Below are positions 56,671-64,000 of a stretch of 64,000 bases of DNA, in pieces. The position numbers and the translations under genes are program-made. The notes under the pieces were generated by a model, which ran no database searches, was not told the origin of the DNA, and worked only from the letters and a program-made list of their open reading frames with translations. The stretch is from Xanthomarina arctica (GTDB taxonomy: Bacteria; Bacteroidota; Bacteroidia; Flavobacteriales; Flavobacteriaceae): the NCBI RefSeq assembly GCF_014638915.1, contig NZ_BMFQ01000001.1, forward strand, positions 1 to 64,000, given 5' to 3'. Position 1 is the first letter of the stretch; every line of letters starts with the position of its first letter.

Positions 56671-58326
56671 ATGAATGTATTCATGAATTTTTTCAATAGG
56701 AAAAGCCCTGAGCATTCCAAAATGACATTTGCTTTTTTTTTAATAGGGTTCCTTTTAACTTCCGCAACTTTTAGCCAAGACCAATTAACAAAGCATCAAG
56801 ATCACCCAGATTTAAAAATCAATTCTGCACCAATTATAGTCGATGGTAACGAGTTATTTAATGTTAGAGGGGTTTCCTCCTATCCTGCAGAAAAACGGGC
56901 CACTAAGATTACTGAAAGGATTATAGCTGTTGCGAATGATTATACATTCTCTCCTGACTCCATTAAAATAATCGAGTTAGAAGAACATTCTGTTATCTAC
57001 GCCAATAAAATACCTATCATTCAAATTTTCAATTCTGATGCCTCTTTTGAAGATTTAGATAGACTCGATCTAGCTGAAGCTGTTAAACTAAATATCAAAA
57101 CAACCATTGAAAAATACAGACACGATAGAAGCAAACCCGTTTTATTAAAAAATCTAAAACAAGCCATTATTGTTTGTGTTATTCTATTAGCGATATTCCT
57201 TGTGCTACTTTGGATTATTAAACGCTTTAAAAAATGGTTACAAAAGAAAATTGAGTCAAGAATAAAATCGGTTGAAAATATTTCATTTAACCTCATTAAA
57301 TCTGGTCATTTATGGAAAGTTTTTCATGTGTTTTTAGATACCTTTAGACTTGTTATCATACTATTTTTTGTTGTTGCATTAGTTGACTATGTTCTTAGTC
57401 TTTTCCCTTGGACCAATGCCTTTTCAAAATATGTTCACAAAATAATTTTCGATCCATTAATTGAATTTGGCAGAGCCTTTGTCGAATACATTCCGAAGTT
57501 TATTTTTATAGCCATCATTTTTTTCATCACTAAGTACTTGTTAAGATTAATAAAACTTTTCTTTTCAGGAATAAAAGATGGAGGTATTGTTATTCATGAT
57601 TTCAATCCGGATTGGGCATTTTCTACCTACAAAATTATTAGATTTTTCATCATTGCCTTTGCTCTAGTTATGGCTTACCCATACATTCCAGGATCAGATT
57701 CTGTAGCATTTAAAGGTCTATCGGTTTTTATTGGTGTTTTATTTTCTTTAGGATCTTCTTCTTTTATAGGAAATTTAATTGCAGGATATTCTATGATTTA
57801 TAGAAGCGCTTTTAAAGTTGGAGATATGATAGAAGTAGAAAATCAAATTGGTTTTGTGGAGGAACAAAAATTATTGGTTACGCGTTTACGTACACATAAA
57901 AACGAAGAAATAGTGTTACCAAATTCCATCTTGTTAAATAATAAGATTACAAATTACTCTAATAAAGCAAAGGAAACGGGTATTATCTTGCATACGAAGG
58001 TTGGAATAGGATACGAAACTCCATGGAGACAAGTAGATGCCATGTTAAAACTAGCGGCTAATAGAACCGAAGGTTTACTAAAAACCCCATCTCCCTATGT
58101 GCTTAAAAAAGATTTAGCAGATTATGCTGTCAATTATGAAATAAACGCTTACTGTTCTGACATACAGAATATTAATAACATTTATTCCGTCTTAAATCAA
58201 AACATTTTAGATGTTTTTAATGAAAATAACGTGCAAATTATGACACCGTCTTATGTTGCTGATACCGAGATCCCAAAGGTAGTCCCAAAAGATCAATGGA
58301 ATACACCTTTAGAAAACGAGAGTTAA
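56671..58326 (+). CDS. MscS-family mechanosensitive channel
   Basis: The 551-residue protein has a long extracytoplasmic N-terminal part, and then hydrophobic segments at about residues 165-185, 225-250, 268-292 and 325-345. The pore region is VFSLGSSSFIGNLIAGYSMIYR (in parts), followed by the MscS beta domain with FKVGDMIEVENQIGFVEE and the LPNSILLNNKITNYS strand. These channels release solutes on osmotic downshock. A signal-like segment (about 20-38) starts the protein. It precedes the aquaporin gene. Confidence 0.9.
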   Translation: MNVFMNFFNRKSPEHSKMTFAFFLIGFLLTSATFSQDQLTKHQDHPDLKINSAPIIVDGNELFNVRGVSSYPAEKRATKITERIIAVANDYTFSPDSIKIIELEEHSVIYANKIPIIQIFNSDASFEDLDRLDLAEAVKLNIKTTIEKYRHDRSKPVLLKNLKQAIIVCVILLAIFLVLLWIIKRFKKWLQKKIESRIKSVENISFNLIKSGHLWKVFHVFLDTFRLVIILFFVVALVDYVLSLFPWTNAFSKYVHKIIFDPLIEFGRAFVEYIPKFIFIAIIFFITKYLLRLIKLFFSGIKDGGIVIHDFNPDWAFSTYKIIRFFIIAFALVMAYPYIPGSDSVAFKGLSVFIGVLFSLGSSSFIGNLIAGYSMIYRSAFKVGDMIEVENQIGFVEEQKLLVTRLRTHKNEEIVLPNSILLNNKITNYSNKAKETGIILHTKVGIGYETPWRQVDAMLKLAANRTEGLLKTPSPYVLKKDLADYAVNYEINAYCSDIQNINNIYSVLNQNILDVFNENNVQIMTPSYVADTEIPKVVPKDQWNTPLENES

Positions 58327-58418
58327 AATAAATTTTCATTTTTGAAACCCTCTTTTTTGTATATTGAACTCTAATTTACTACCAATCATTATATTACTAA
58401 CTAAACTTTTTTAAAAAC

Positions 58419-59138
58419 ATGAAAAAATTATTAGCTGAATTTATTGGAACCTTCTGGCTTGTGCTTGGAGGTTGTGGAAGTGCTGTTCTTGCAGCAGGAG
58501 TTCCAGAACTCGGAATTGGATTTGTTGGCGTTTCATTAGCATTTGGATTAACTGTTCTCTCTGGAGCCTATGCTTTAGGTCATATTTCAGGCGCTCATTT
58601 TAATCCAGCAGTCTCAATAGGTCTTTGGATGGGTGGCCGTTTCGATGGAAAAGAATTACCTGGCTACATTATATCCCAAGTTCTTGGTGGTATTGCTGGT
58701 GCAGGAGTTTTATACCTTATTGTTAGTGGTGCTGAAGGCTTTAACGGATTTTCTGGTCCTGGTGCCTTTGCATCAAATTTTTATGGAGATTCTCCTTATG
58801 GAACAAATTATAATTTGACTTCTGCACTTGTTACCGAAGTTGTAATGACTTTTATGTTCTTAATAGTGATTCTTGGAGCTACTCATAAAAATGCTGCAGT
58901 AGGTTTTGCTGGCTTATCCATAGGTTTAGCCCTTACTTTAATTCACCTGATAAGCATTCCTATTACAAATACCTCTGTAAATCCTGCAAGAAGTACTAGT
59001 CAGGCTTTATTTGTTGGAGGAGAAGCTATGGGACAATTATGGTTGTTCTGGGTGGCTCCTATTATTGGTGCTATTCTAGCTGGATTAGTCTATAAATATT
59101 TGGTTCCTAATCCAAAAGAAATTGTTTTAAAAGACTAA
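58419..59138 (+). CDS. aqpZ: Aquaporin Z
   Basis: The 239-residue channel has six helices and two half-helices. NPA motif one is HFNPAVS and two is SVNPARS. The His in [13 protein letters not shown], with the following Thr and the Arg after the second NPA, form the narrow water-selective constriction of AqpZ. It moves water across the inner membrane. The position next to MscS suggests an osmotic-response pair. A bidirectional terminator lies between it and gldC. Confidence 0.95.
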   Translation: MKKLLAEFIGTFWLVLGGCGSAVLAAGVPELGIGFVGVSLAFGLTVLSGAYALGHISGAHFNPAVSIGLWMGGRFDGKELPGYIISQVLGGIAGAGVLYLIVSGAEGFNGFSGPGAFASNFYGDSPYGTNYNLTSALVTEVVMTFMFLIVILGATHKNAAVGFAGLSIGLALTLIHLISIPITNTSVNPARSTSQALFVGGEAMGQLWLFWVAPIIGAILAGLVYKYLVPNPKEIVLKD

Positions 59139-59142
59139 ACTT

Positions 59143-59179
59143 AAAAATAGAGGAAGCTAAAAACTTCCTCTATTTTTTT
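59143..59179. terminator. Bidirectional terminator between aqpZ and gldC
   Basis: The hairpin AAAAATAGAGGAAG/CTTCCTCTATTTTT overlaps the gldC stop codon (TAG at 59172-59170 on the minus strand). Confidence 0.9.
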
Positions 59180-59502
59180 AACTCTAATTTTTCAGCAAAA
59201 TAATCGCAAAAATCCTTCATGGTTGCAGTCATTTTTTCGTCCTGAGTCGCATTATGAAACGTTTCACTCATAGCCACAAGTGTTTGATGAAAAAATAATT
59301 TCATTTCTTCAACTGGCATATCTTTCGTCCAAAGATCAATTCTTAACGTTTCTTGAGCTTTACTATCCCAAACAGATAATAACATCGCTTTGGCTTCTTC
59401 ATTATTTATACCACCATCCTCTGCGGTCCAATGTAATTTTTCTGGTACTTTATTGTCGTCTAATTCAATTTTAAGTTGAATTGTAGATGTTTTATTTGCC
59501 AT
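59170..59502 (-). CDS. gldC: GldC, gliding motility protein
   Basis: The 110-residue soluble protein without signal peptide has the GldC core: TSTIQLKIELDDNKVPEKLHW, then AEDGGINNEEAKAMLLSVWD and DLWTKDMPVEEMKLFFHQTL (in parts). In flavobacteria GldC assists GldB and gliding. It begins 1 bp after the gldB stop, so the two are one unit, with translational coupling likely. Confidence 0.95.
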   Translation of the reverse strand: MANKTSTIQLKIELDDNKVPEKLHWTAEDGGINNEEAKAMLLSVWDSKAQETLRIDLWTKDMPVEEMKLFFHQTLVAMSETFHNATQDEKMTATMKDFCDYFAEKLELKK

Positions 59503-60465
59503 TTATTTTTTTGGTTTAAAATTCGAATTGTTAAAAATATCCATAGGCTCCATTTGAAGCATGTCTTTTAAAGAAACATCATTATGTTCCATAAATGCTC
59601 TAACTATTTGCCAACCCATATAGCGACCCATTTGTCCAGGAGATTCTGAGTCGATTTCTTCTAGATAAAATTTCGAAAAAGGAGCAGGATTGATAAATCT
59701 ATTAGGAAGTTTAGAATCTGTACTAAACAGTAATTCATTTTCTACAAAAAAGCGCCAAACTTCAGCTTCATTGGATGCAGCCCATTCTATTTGTTCTGGG
59801 GTATACCCTATTTTCTCAGCATCTGTTTTAAAAGGAATAACCACATCTTTAAAATAAAGTTCTTTTCCGTAATAAATCATTTCGTCTAACAACGATTTTA
59901 AATGCTGCTGAAAAATATAATTATTAGCATAAGCTCCAGCCATATCGACCACTACTTGGTCTTTATTGAAATTCTGCCTTAAATAACTTTGAATGCCTTG
60001 ATAGAATTCATGTTCACTCCCCAAATAGGTGTCTATTGATATTAAAACAATAGTATCTGTTACTATCACTTTATTTCTATAATCCACATTGGAAAGCGTA
60101 GTGACAACTCGAGGAGTACGAAATTCTGGAAAATAATAATGAAGATGTTGAAACAGTTTTTTAATGTCTATGGTTTCTTCTTTAAATTCTGTAAAAACAC
60201 GCTCAGTTTCAGCAGTTAATTGTTGTTGTAGGGTATCGTTGATTTTATCTAACCAAAAAGAATCTGGATATTTTTCCGAAAACATAAAAGGATAAGCTCT
60301 CTTTGTTTCGCCCAGATTTTCAGCTGTTGTTTCCCCAAAAGCTTTATCAAATCTTTCAATAACAAGATCTACCTTAATATCAGCTATCTCTTTTTCTATT
60401 TGGTTATCTTTCTTGCAAGAAAAAGCAGAAAAAAGGATTAATAATAGCAAACTAAAATTCTTCAT
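59503..60465 (-). CDS. gldB: GldB, gliding motility lipoprotein
   Basis: The 320-residue lipoprotein has Cys17 in SAFSCKKDN after the signal peptide. The body carries the GldB pattern with the motif SPGQMGRYMGWQIVRAFM near its end (residues about 282-300). GldB is needed for gliding in flavobacteria and stabilises other gliding proteins; the biochemical role is not known. It is divergent from nadE, sharing a 93-bp intergenic region with back-to-back -7 boxes. Confidence 0.95.
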   Translation of the reverse strand: MKNFSLLLLILFSAFSCKKDNQIEKEIADIKVDLVIERFDKAFGETTAENLGETKRAYPFMFSEKYPDSFWLDKINDTLQQQLTAETERVFTEFKEETIDIKKLFQHLHYYFPEFRTPRVVTTLSNVDYRNKVIVTDTIVLISIDTYLGSEHEFYQGIQSYLRQNFNKDQVVVDMAGAYANNYIFQQHLKSLLDEMIYYGKELYFKDVVIPFKTDAEKIGYTPEQIEWAASNEAEVWRFFVENELLFSTDSKLPNRFINPAPFSKFYLEEIDSESPGQMGRYMGWQIVRAFMEHNDVSLKDMLQMEPMDIFNNSNFKPKK

Positions 60466-60510
60466 ATAAAACTTAAAGGCGGTTAATTTTTATTAATAAG
60501 GCTATTCTTT

Positions 60511-60531
60511 TACTTTTGTTCGACAAAGGTA
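60511..60531. promoter_or_regulatory. Overlapping divergent -7 boxes of nadE and gldB
   Basis: TACTTTTG (60511-60518, + strand, for nadE) and TACCTTTG (60531-60524, minus strand, for gldB) face apart. No TTG box at the proper distance is clear on either strand. The predicted starts lie inside each other's core promoter, so the two could compete for polymerase. Confidence 0.5.
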
Positions 60532-60558
60532 AGGTTCTTTGATTAAAATTCATTTAAA

Positions 60559-61353
60559 ATGCAAACAGAAAAAGTAGTTGATCATATTGTAAAATGGCTA
60601 AAAGATTATGCTTTAAACGCTAAAGTGAATGGTTTTGTTGTAGGGATTTCTGGAGGCATAGATTCTGCTGTAACTTCGGCTTTATGTGCTAAAACAGGAT
60701 TGGATGTTCTTTGCATTGAAATGCCTATCCATCAAGCACAAAGTCATGTAACAAGAGGCCAAGAACACATTACAAACCTAAAGCGTGCTTATAAAAATGT
60801 AAGTCACCTTAGAGCCGATTTAACACCTGTTTTTGAAGAGTTTAAAACCGAAGTCTCTTTACAAGGTGAACAAGTAGTTGTAGACATGGCTTTAGCAAAC
60901 ACAAGAGCTAGATTACGTATGACGACCTTATATTACTATGCTGGTCTGAAGAAATTATTAGTGGCTGGAACTGGAAATAAAGTAGAAGATTTTGGGGTTG
61001 GATTTTATACAAAATATGGAGATGGTGGTGTGGACTTAAGTCCGATAGCCGATTTATTAAAATCTGAAGTTTACCAATTAGCACAAGCGCTACAGGTAAC
61101 TGAATCTATTATAAATGCCGCTCCAAGTGATGGCTTATTTGGAGACGCTAGAAGTGACGAAGACCAAATTGGAGCCTCTTATCCTGAATTGGAATGGGCT
61201 ATGAAAATGGTTGAAGAAAATAAAACTGTAGATGACTTTAAAGGTAGGGAGCTTGAGGTATTTAAAATATATAAACGCCTAAACAATGCTAACCTTCACA
61301 AAATGAACCGGATACCTATTTGTGTAATTCCAAATAATTTAAGAAATAAATAA
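60559..61353 (+). CDS. nadE: NAD+ synthase, ammonia-dependent
   Basis: The 264-residue enzyme makes NAD+ from deamido-NAD+ with ATP and ammonia. The N-type PPi loop is SGGIDS (residues 31-36); GTGNKVEDFGVGFYTKYGDG and DLSPIADLLKSEVY are the ATP and substrate regions. The length lacks a glutaminase domain, so it uses free ammonia. It is divergent from gldBC and upstream of the response-regulator gene. Confidence 0.96.
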   Translation: MQTEKVVDHIVKWLKDYALNAKVNGFVVGISGGIDSAVTSALCAKTGLDVLCIEMPIHQAQSHVTRGQEHITNLKRAYKNVSHLRADLTPVFEEFKTEVSLQGEQVVVDMALANTRARLRMTTLYYYAGLKKLLVAGTGNKVEDFGVGFYTKYGDGGVDLSPIADLLKSEVYQLAQALQVTESIINAAPSDGLFGDARSDEDQIGASYPELEWAMKMVEENKTVDDFKGRELEVFKIYKRLNNANLHKMNRIPICVIPNNLRNK

Positions 61354-61448
61354 TAAAATATGATTAAAATTTATTATATTTACTTATTACACGTTTAAAA
61401 TCACACTTTTTTTTGCCTCGACAGTCTTAATATTTAAAACTTTTAAAG

Positions 61449-62078
61449 ATGATAAAACTGTTGGTAGTTGACAGTCACCCAATTATTAGAAAAGGAATCG
61501 AACTTCTTTTTGTTGCTTCTAAAGACATCAAAGTTGTTGGAGGCGTAAGCAATGGTGAAGCAATTTTTGATTTTCTAAAACAAGAGAAAGCAGATGTTAT
61601 TATATCTGAAATAGATTTACCAAAACTTAATGGCATTACAGCCTTGAGAAGGCTTTCTAAAGAATACCCACAAATTAAAGTGCTCATGTTTTCTTCACAG
61701 CCTGAAGAAATATATGCACTCAACACCATTAAAGCTGGTGCCTCAGGTTATCTCTCAAAAAATGCCAATATTATTACTATTAAAGAAGCCATTGAAAAAG
61801 TATTCGATGGAGAAATTTATTTAAGTAATAATTTATCTAATCAGTTAACACTTGGCAAACGAATTTCTAAAACTTCAAAATCGCCTTATAAAAAATTATC
61901 CACTAGAGAAATTGAGGTTTTAAAGCTCATTTCAGTAGGTAGAAAAAATAAGGAAATTGCAGAAGAGTTGGAAATTAATGAAAAAACAGTAAGCACCTAT
62001 AAGGCAAGATTAATGAAAAAACTACATGTAGAAAATATTGTAGATTTAATTAATAGAGCTAAATTAATGGAGTTTTAA
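61449..62078 (+). CDS. NarL/LuxR-type response regulator with Glu at the phospho-site
   Basis: The 209-residue product has a receiver (residues 1-118), a linker and a LuxR-type HTH (about 145-205, LSTREIEVLKLISVGRKNKEIA). Where receivers have the phospho-acceptor Asp, this one has Glu54 (VIISEIDLPKLNG). The acidic pair opening the receiver is D8-S9 rather than D-D. The conserved Lys of YLSKNA is present. Glu often mimics phospho-Asp, so the protein may be active without a kinase. No kinase gene is near. It overlaps dnaG by 4 bp (convergent). Confidence 0.9.
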   Translation: MIKLLVVDSHPIIRKGIELLFVASKDIKVVGGVSNGEAIFDFLKQEKADVIISEIDLPKLNGITALRRLSKEYPQIKVLMFSSQPEEIYALNTIKAGASGYLSKNANIITIKEAIEKVFDGEIYLSNNLSNQLTLGKRISKTSKSPYKKLSTREIEVLKLISVGRKNKEIAEELEINEKTVSTYKARLMKKLHVENIVDLINRAKLMEF

Positions 62079-64000
62079 AGTGCTTTGTTTAATTTTCTAG
62101 ACAGCAAATTATCCAACTTCTTATAACCAACTACTTCTTCAAGAATCTCTCTATATTGGACTTGAATATTAGCTTTTGTCTCTTGGCTTAACTCGTCAAT
62201 TTTTTTACTTATTAAATAGCATCTTAAGCTTAAAATAGTTTCGTTAACCAATTGTGCAATGGTATCTGTTTTCTCTTTTGGGAAAATATTTTTTCTTTCC
62301 CAGTCAGACAAAGCATAGCGTTCGTCTTCCATTAAAATGGTAGTCATTTCGGTAGCAACATCTGCATCCACATTGTTCACAAAATTCTCCAAGGCAAAAT
62401 CCGGATTCTGATTTAAAGTATCAATAATCTTATAATAAAGTCCTTTAAATTTCAAATTGGTAAACTCCATCTCATCTTCTTGAAGGTCCAAATAAATTTT
62501 TTCAAAAACTTTAGCTCTGTGTACAACTGGTTCTAAAATAAGTTCGTTTTTATCGTTCTCCTTCAGAATTAAATCTTCAAAATTCTCTGTTCTATTTCCG
62601 TATAGAAGTAAAATTTGAATAATTTTTCGTTCTAATACATACTGCACATCCACTTTAATTTGTGGCTGTTGGCCTTTAACTACTTGAAATGCCTTTTGTT
62701 CTTCTTTATGTTGTTTATTGGCTTCATCTAAATCTTTTTTCGAAGATTGTGCCAAAGTACTAAACAACACTTCTTCACTAATTTGCATGATTTTAGAACA
62801 TTCTTGAATATATATTTCGCGTTTAATTCTATCTGGAATTTTAGAAATACTATTCACGATATCACGAACTGTATCCGCCTTTTTTATAGGATCGTTCTTA
62901 GAATCTTCAAACAACATGGAAGCCTTAAATTGTATAAAATCTTGTGCCTTTTCTTCCAGATACAAAGTCAGTTCTTCCAGGGTGTTCTGTTTGGCAAAAC
63001 TATCAGGATCTTCCCCATTAGGAAAAGTACAAATCTTAACGTTCATGCCCTGCTCAAGAATTAAATCGATTCCTCTTAACGAGGCTCGAATTCCGGCAGC
63101 ATCACCATCAAAAAGCACAGTAATGTTTTTTGTTAGCCTATTTATAAGTCGGATTTGGTCTGAAGTCAATGCCGTTCCAGAAGAAGAAACCACATTTTTA
63201 ATTCCAGTTTGATGAAATTGAATGACATCTGTATAGCCTTCCACCAGATAGCAATTATCTTCTTTCGCAATACTTTGCTTGGCATGAAAAATCCCATAAA
63301 GCACTTTACTTTTATGATAGATATCACTCTCAGGAGAATTTAAATATTTGGCCGCTTTTTTATCGTTTGTAAGAATACGTCCGCCAAAACCCAAAACACG
63401 TCCACTCATACTTCTAATAGGAAACATGACACGCCCTTTAAATCTATCGAAACGCTTTTCTTCTTTAACAATGGTAACGCCAGCTTTTTCTAAATAATCT
63501 ATATTATAACCTTGTTTTAGAGCCTCATCTGTAAAGGCTTGCCATTCATCTAAGGAATAACCTAAGTGGTATTTTTTTATGGTTTCTTCTGTAAACCCGC
63601 GTTCTTTAAAATAACTTAGACCTATAGCTTTCCCTTGATTTGTTTTATGAAGTGTATTCTGAAAATATTTGCTAGCAAATTCACTGACTAGATATAAACT
63701 TTCACGTTCGTCTGCTTGCTCTTTTTGCTCGTTTGTTTGCTCCGTTTCTTCAATTTCAATATTGTATTTATTGGCTAAATACTTAATGGCTTCCGGATAA
63801 GTAAAATGCTCATGCTCCATTAAAAAAGCCACCACATTCCCACCTTTTCCACTAGAAAAATCTTTCCAAATCTGCTTAACAGGCGACACCATAAAACTTG
63901 GAGAACGTTCATCGCTAAACGGACTCAAACCTTTAAAACTACTTCCAGATTTTTTTAATTGGACAAAATCGCCAATAACCTCCTCTACACGAGAAGTTTC
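62075..64000 (-). CDS. dnaG: DNA primase DnaG (5' part cut by window), zinc ligands lost
   Basis: The gene runs off the right edge; the visible part has 641 residues. After the start region (EVIGDFVQLKKSGSSFKGLS), the zinc-binding domain reads GLSPFSDERSPSFMVSP and WKDFSSGKGGN, so the C-H-C-C ligands of bacterial primases are Ser, Ser, Asp, Ser. The Toprim domain (VEGYTDVIQFHQTG, then VLFDGDAAGIRAS) is intact. A C-terminal helicase-binding region follows. DnaG lays primers for replication. The lack of zinc ligands is shared by this coding frame throughout, with no sign of decay. The start lies beyond position 64000. Confidence 0.93.
   Translation of the reverse strand, partial: ETSRVEEVIGDFVQLKKSGSSFKGLSPFSDERSPSFMVSPVKQIWKDFSSGKGGNVVAFLMEHEHFTYPEAIKYLANKYNIEIEETEQTNEQKEQADERESLYLVSEFASKYFQNTLHKTNQGKAIGLSYFKERGFTEETIKKYHLGYSLDEWQAFTDEALKQGYNIDYLEKAGVTIVKEEKRFDRFKGRVMFPIRSMSGRVLGFGGRILTNDKKAAKYLNSPESDIYHKSKVLYGIFHAKQSIAKEDNCYLVEGYTDVIQFHQTGIKNVVSSSGTALTSDQIRLINRLTKNITVLFDGDAAGIRASLRGIDLILEQGMNVKICTFPNGEDPDSFAKQNTLEELTLYLEEKAQDFIQFKASMLFEDSKNDPIKKADTVRDIVNSISKIPDRIKREIYIQECSKIMQISEEVLFSTLAQSSKKDLDEANKQHKEEQKAFQVVKGQQPQIKVDVQYVLERKIIQILLLYGNRTENFEDLILKENDKNELILEPVVHRAKVFEKIYLDLQEDEMEFTNLKFKGLYYKIIDTLNQNPDFALENFVNNVDADVATEMTTILMEDERYALSDWERKNIFPKEKTDTIAQLVNETILSLRCYLISKKIDELSQETKANIQVQYREILEEVVGYKKLDNLLSRKLNKAL

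Overview
The window comes from a low-GC marine-type member of the Flavobacteriaceae (Bacteroidota). The evidence is the gliding and type IX secretion genes gldKLMN and gldBC, an exosortase XrtF pair, Bacteroidota-style promoters (TTG or TTTG, about 20 bp, then TAnnTTTG), SusC/TonB-type receptor architecture, and many secreted proteins without SD-led starts. Reading uses the standard code. The right two thirds is mostly conserved flavobacterial chromosome; the left 9 kb is accessory DNA.

Region 1 (1-6.4 kb) is an array of same-strand, mostly unrecognised genes: two DUF6090 proteins, a DUF6438 lipoprotein-like secreted protein, a 763-residue membrane protein, a 77-residue protein and a UPF0158 protein. 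The genes are separated by long imperfect palindromes. Three of these (1940-2072, 2884-3017, 5329-5462) are 133-134 bp long, carry an inner hairpin, and end in short boxes of the form (N)xAAC / GTT(N)x. Each gene unit begins and ends with mutually complementary boxes, as expected of excisable integron-type cassettes. No integron integrase is in view, so this looks like an integrase-less cassette array with unusual, Bacteroidota-type attC-like sites. It is the best candidate for something undescribed.

Region 2 (6.4-9.1 kb) is the end of an integrated element: two hypothetical genes and a tyrosine recombinase directly abutting an initiator tRNA-fMet gene, which is the probable attachment site. 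The recombinase start codon sits on the T-run of the tRNA terminator.

Region 3 (9.1-24.7 kb) holds a cadherin-like lipoprotein, a small CPXCG zinc-ribbon gene, an LRR protein, an ABC-F ATPase, a DUF983 protein, an FAD oxidoreductase, the gliding motor/secretion operon gldKLMN, an arginase-fold protein that has lost metal ligands, topA and a membrane protein.

Region 4 (24.7-31.7 kb) has miaB, a receiver-less sigma-54 activator, lptE, a TPR-like gene and secG in one run, then groES-groEL with a well-formed -24/-12 (sigma-54-type) promoter.

Region 5 (31.7-37.3 kb) is a metal-related set (HMA protein, TonB-dependent receptor, a short HMA-like remnant ORF, a HYC_CC_PP protein), followed by exosortase XrtF with its partner and a divergent GAF/fRMsr gene. 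Region 6 (37.5-44.8 kb) is purH and the rod-shape operon mreBCD-mrdA-rodA.

Region 7 (45-59.1 kb) is an envelope cluster: DUF4136, DUF2092, DUF6515, two related neuromedin-U-type outer-membrane proteins, a DUF748 protein, a frameshifted arylsulfatase, a HAD-family lipoprotein, DUF2490, an MscS channel and aquaporin Z. Region 8 (59.1-64 kb) has gldB-gldC divergent from nadE, a response regulator with Glu in place of the phospho-acceptor Asp, and a DnaG primase (cut by the window edge) that lacks all four usual zinc ligands.
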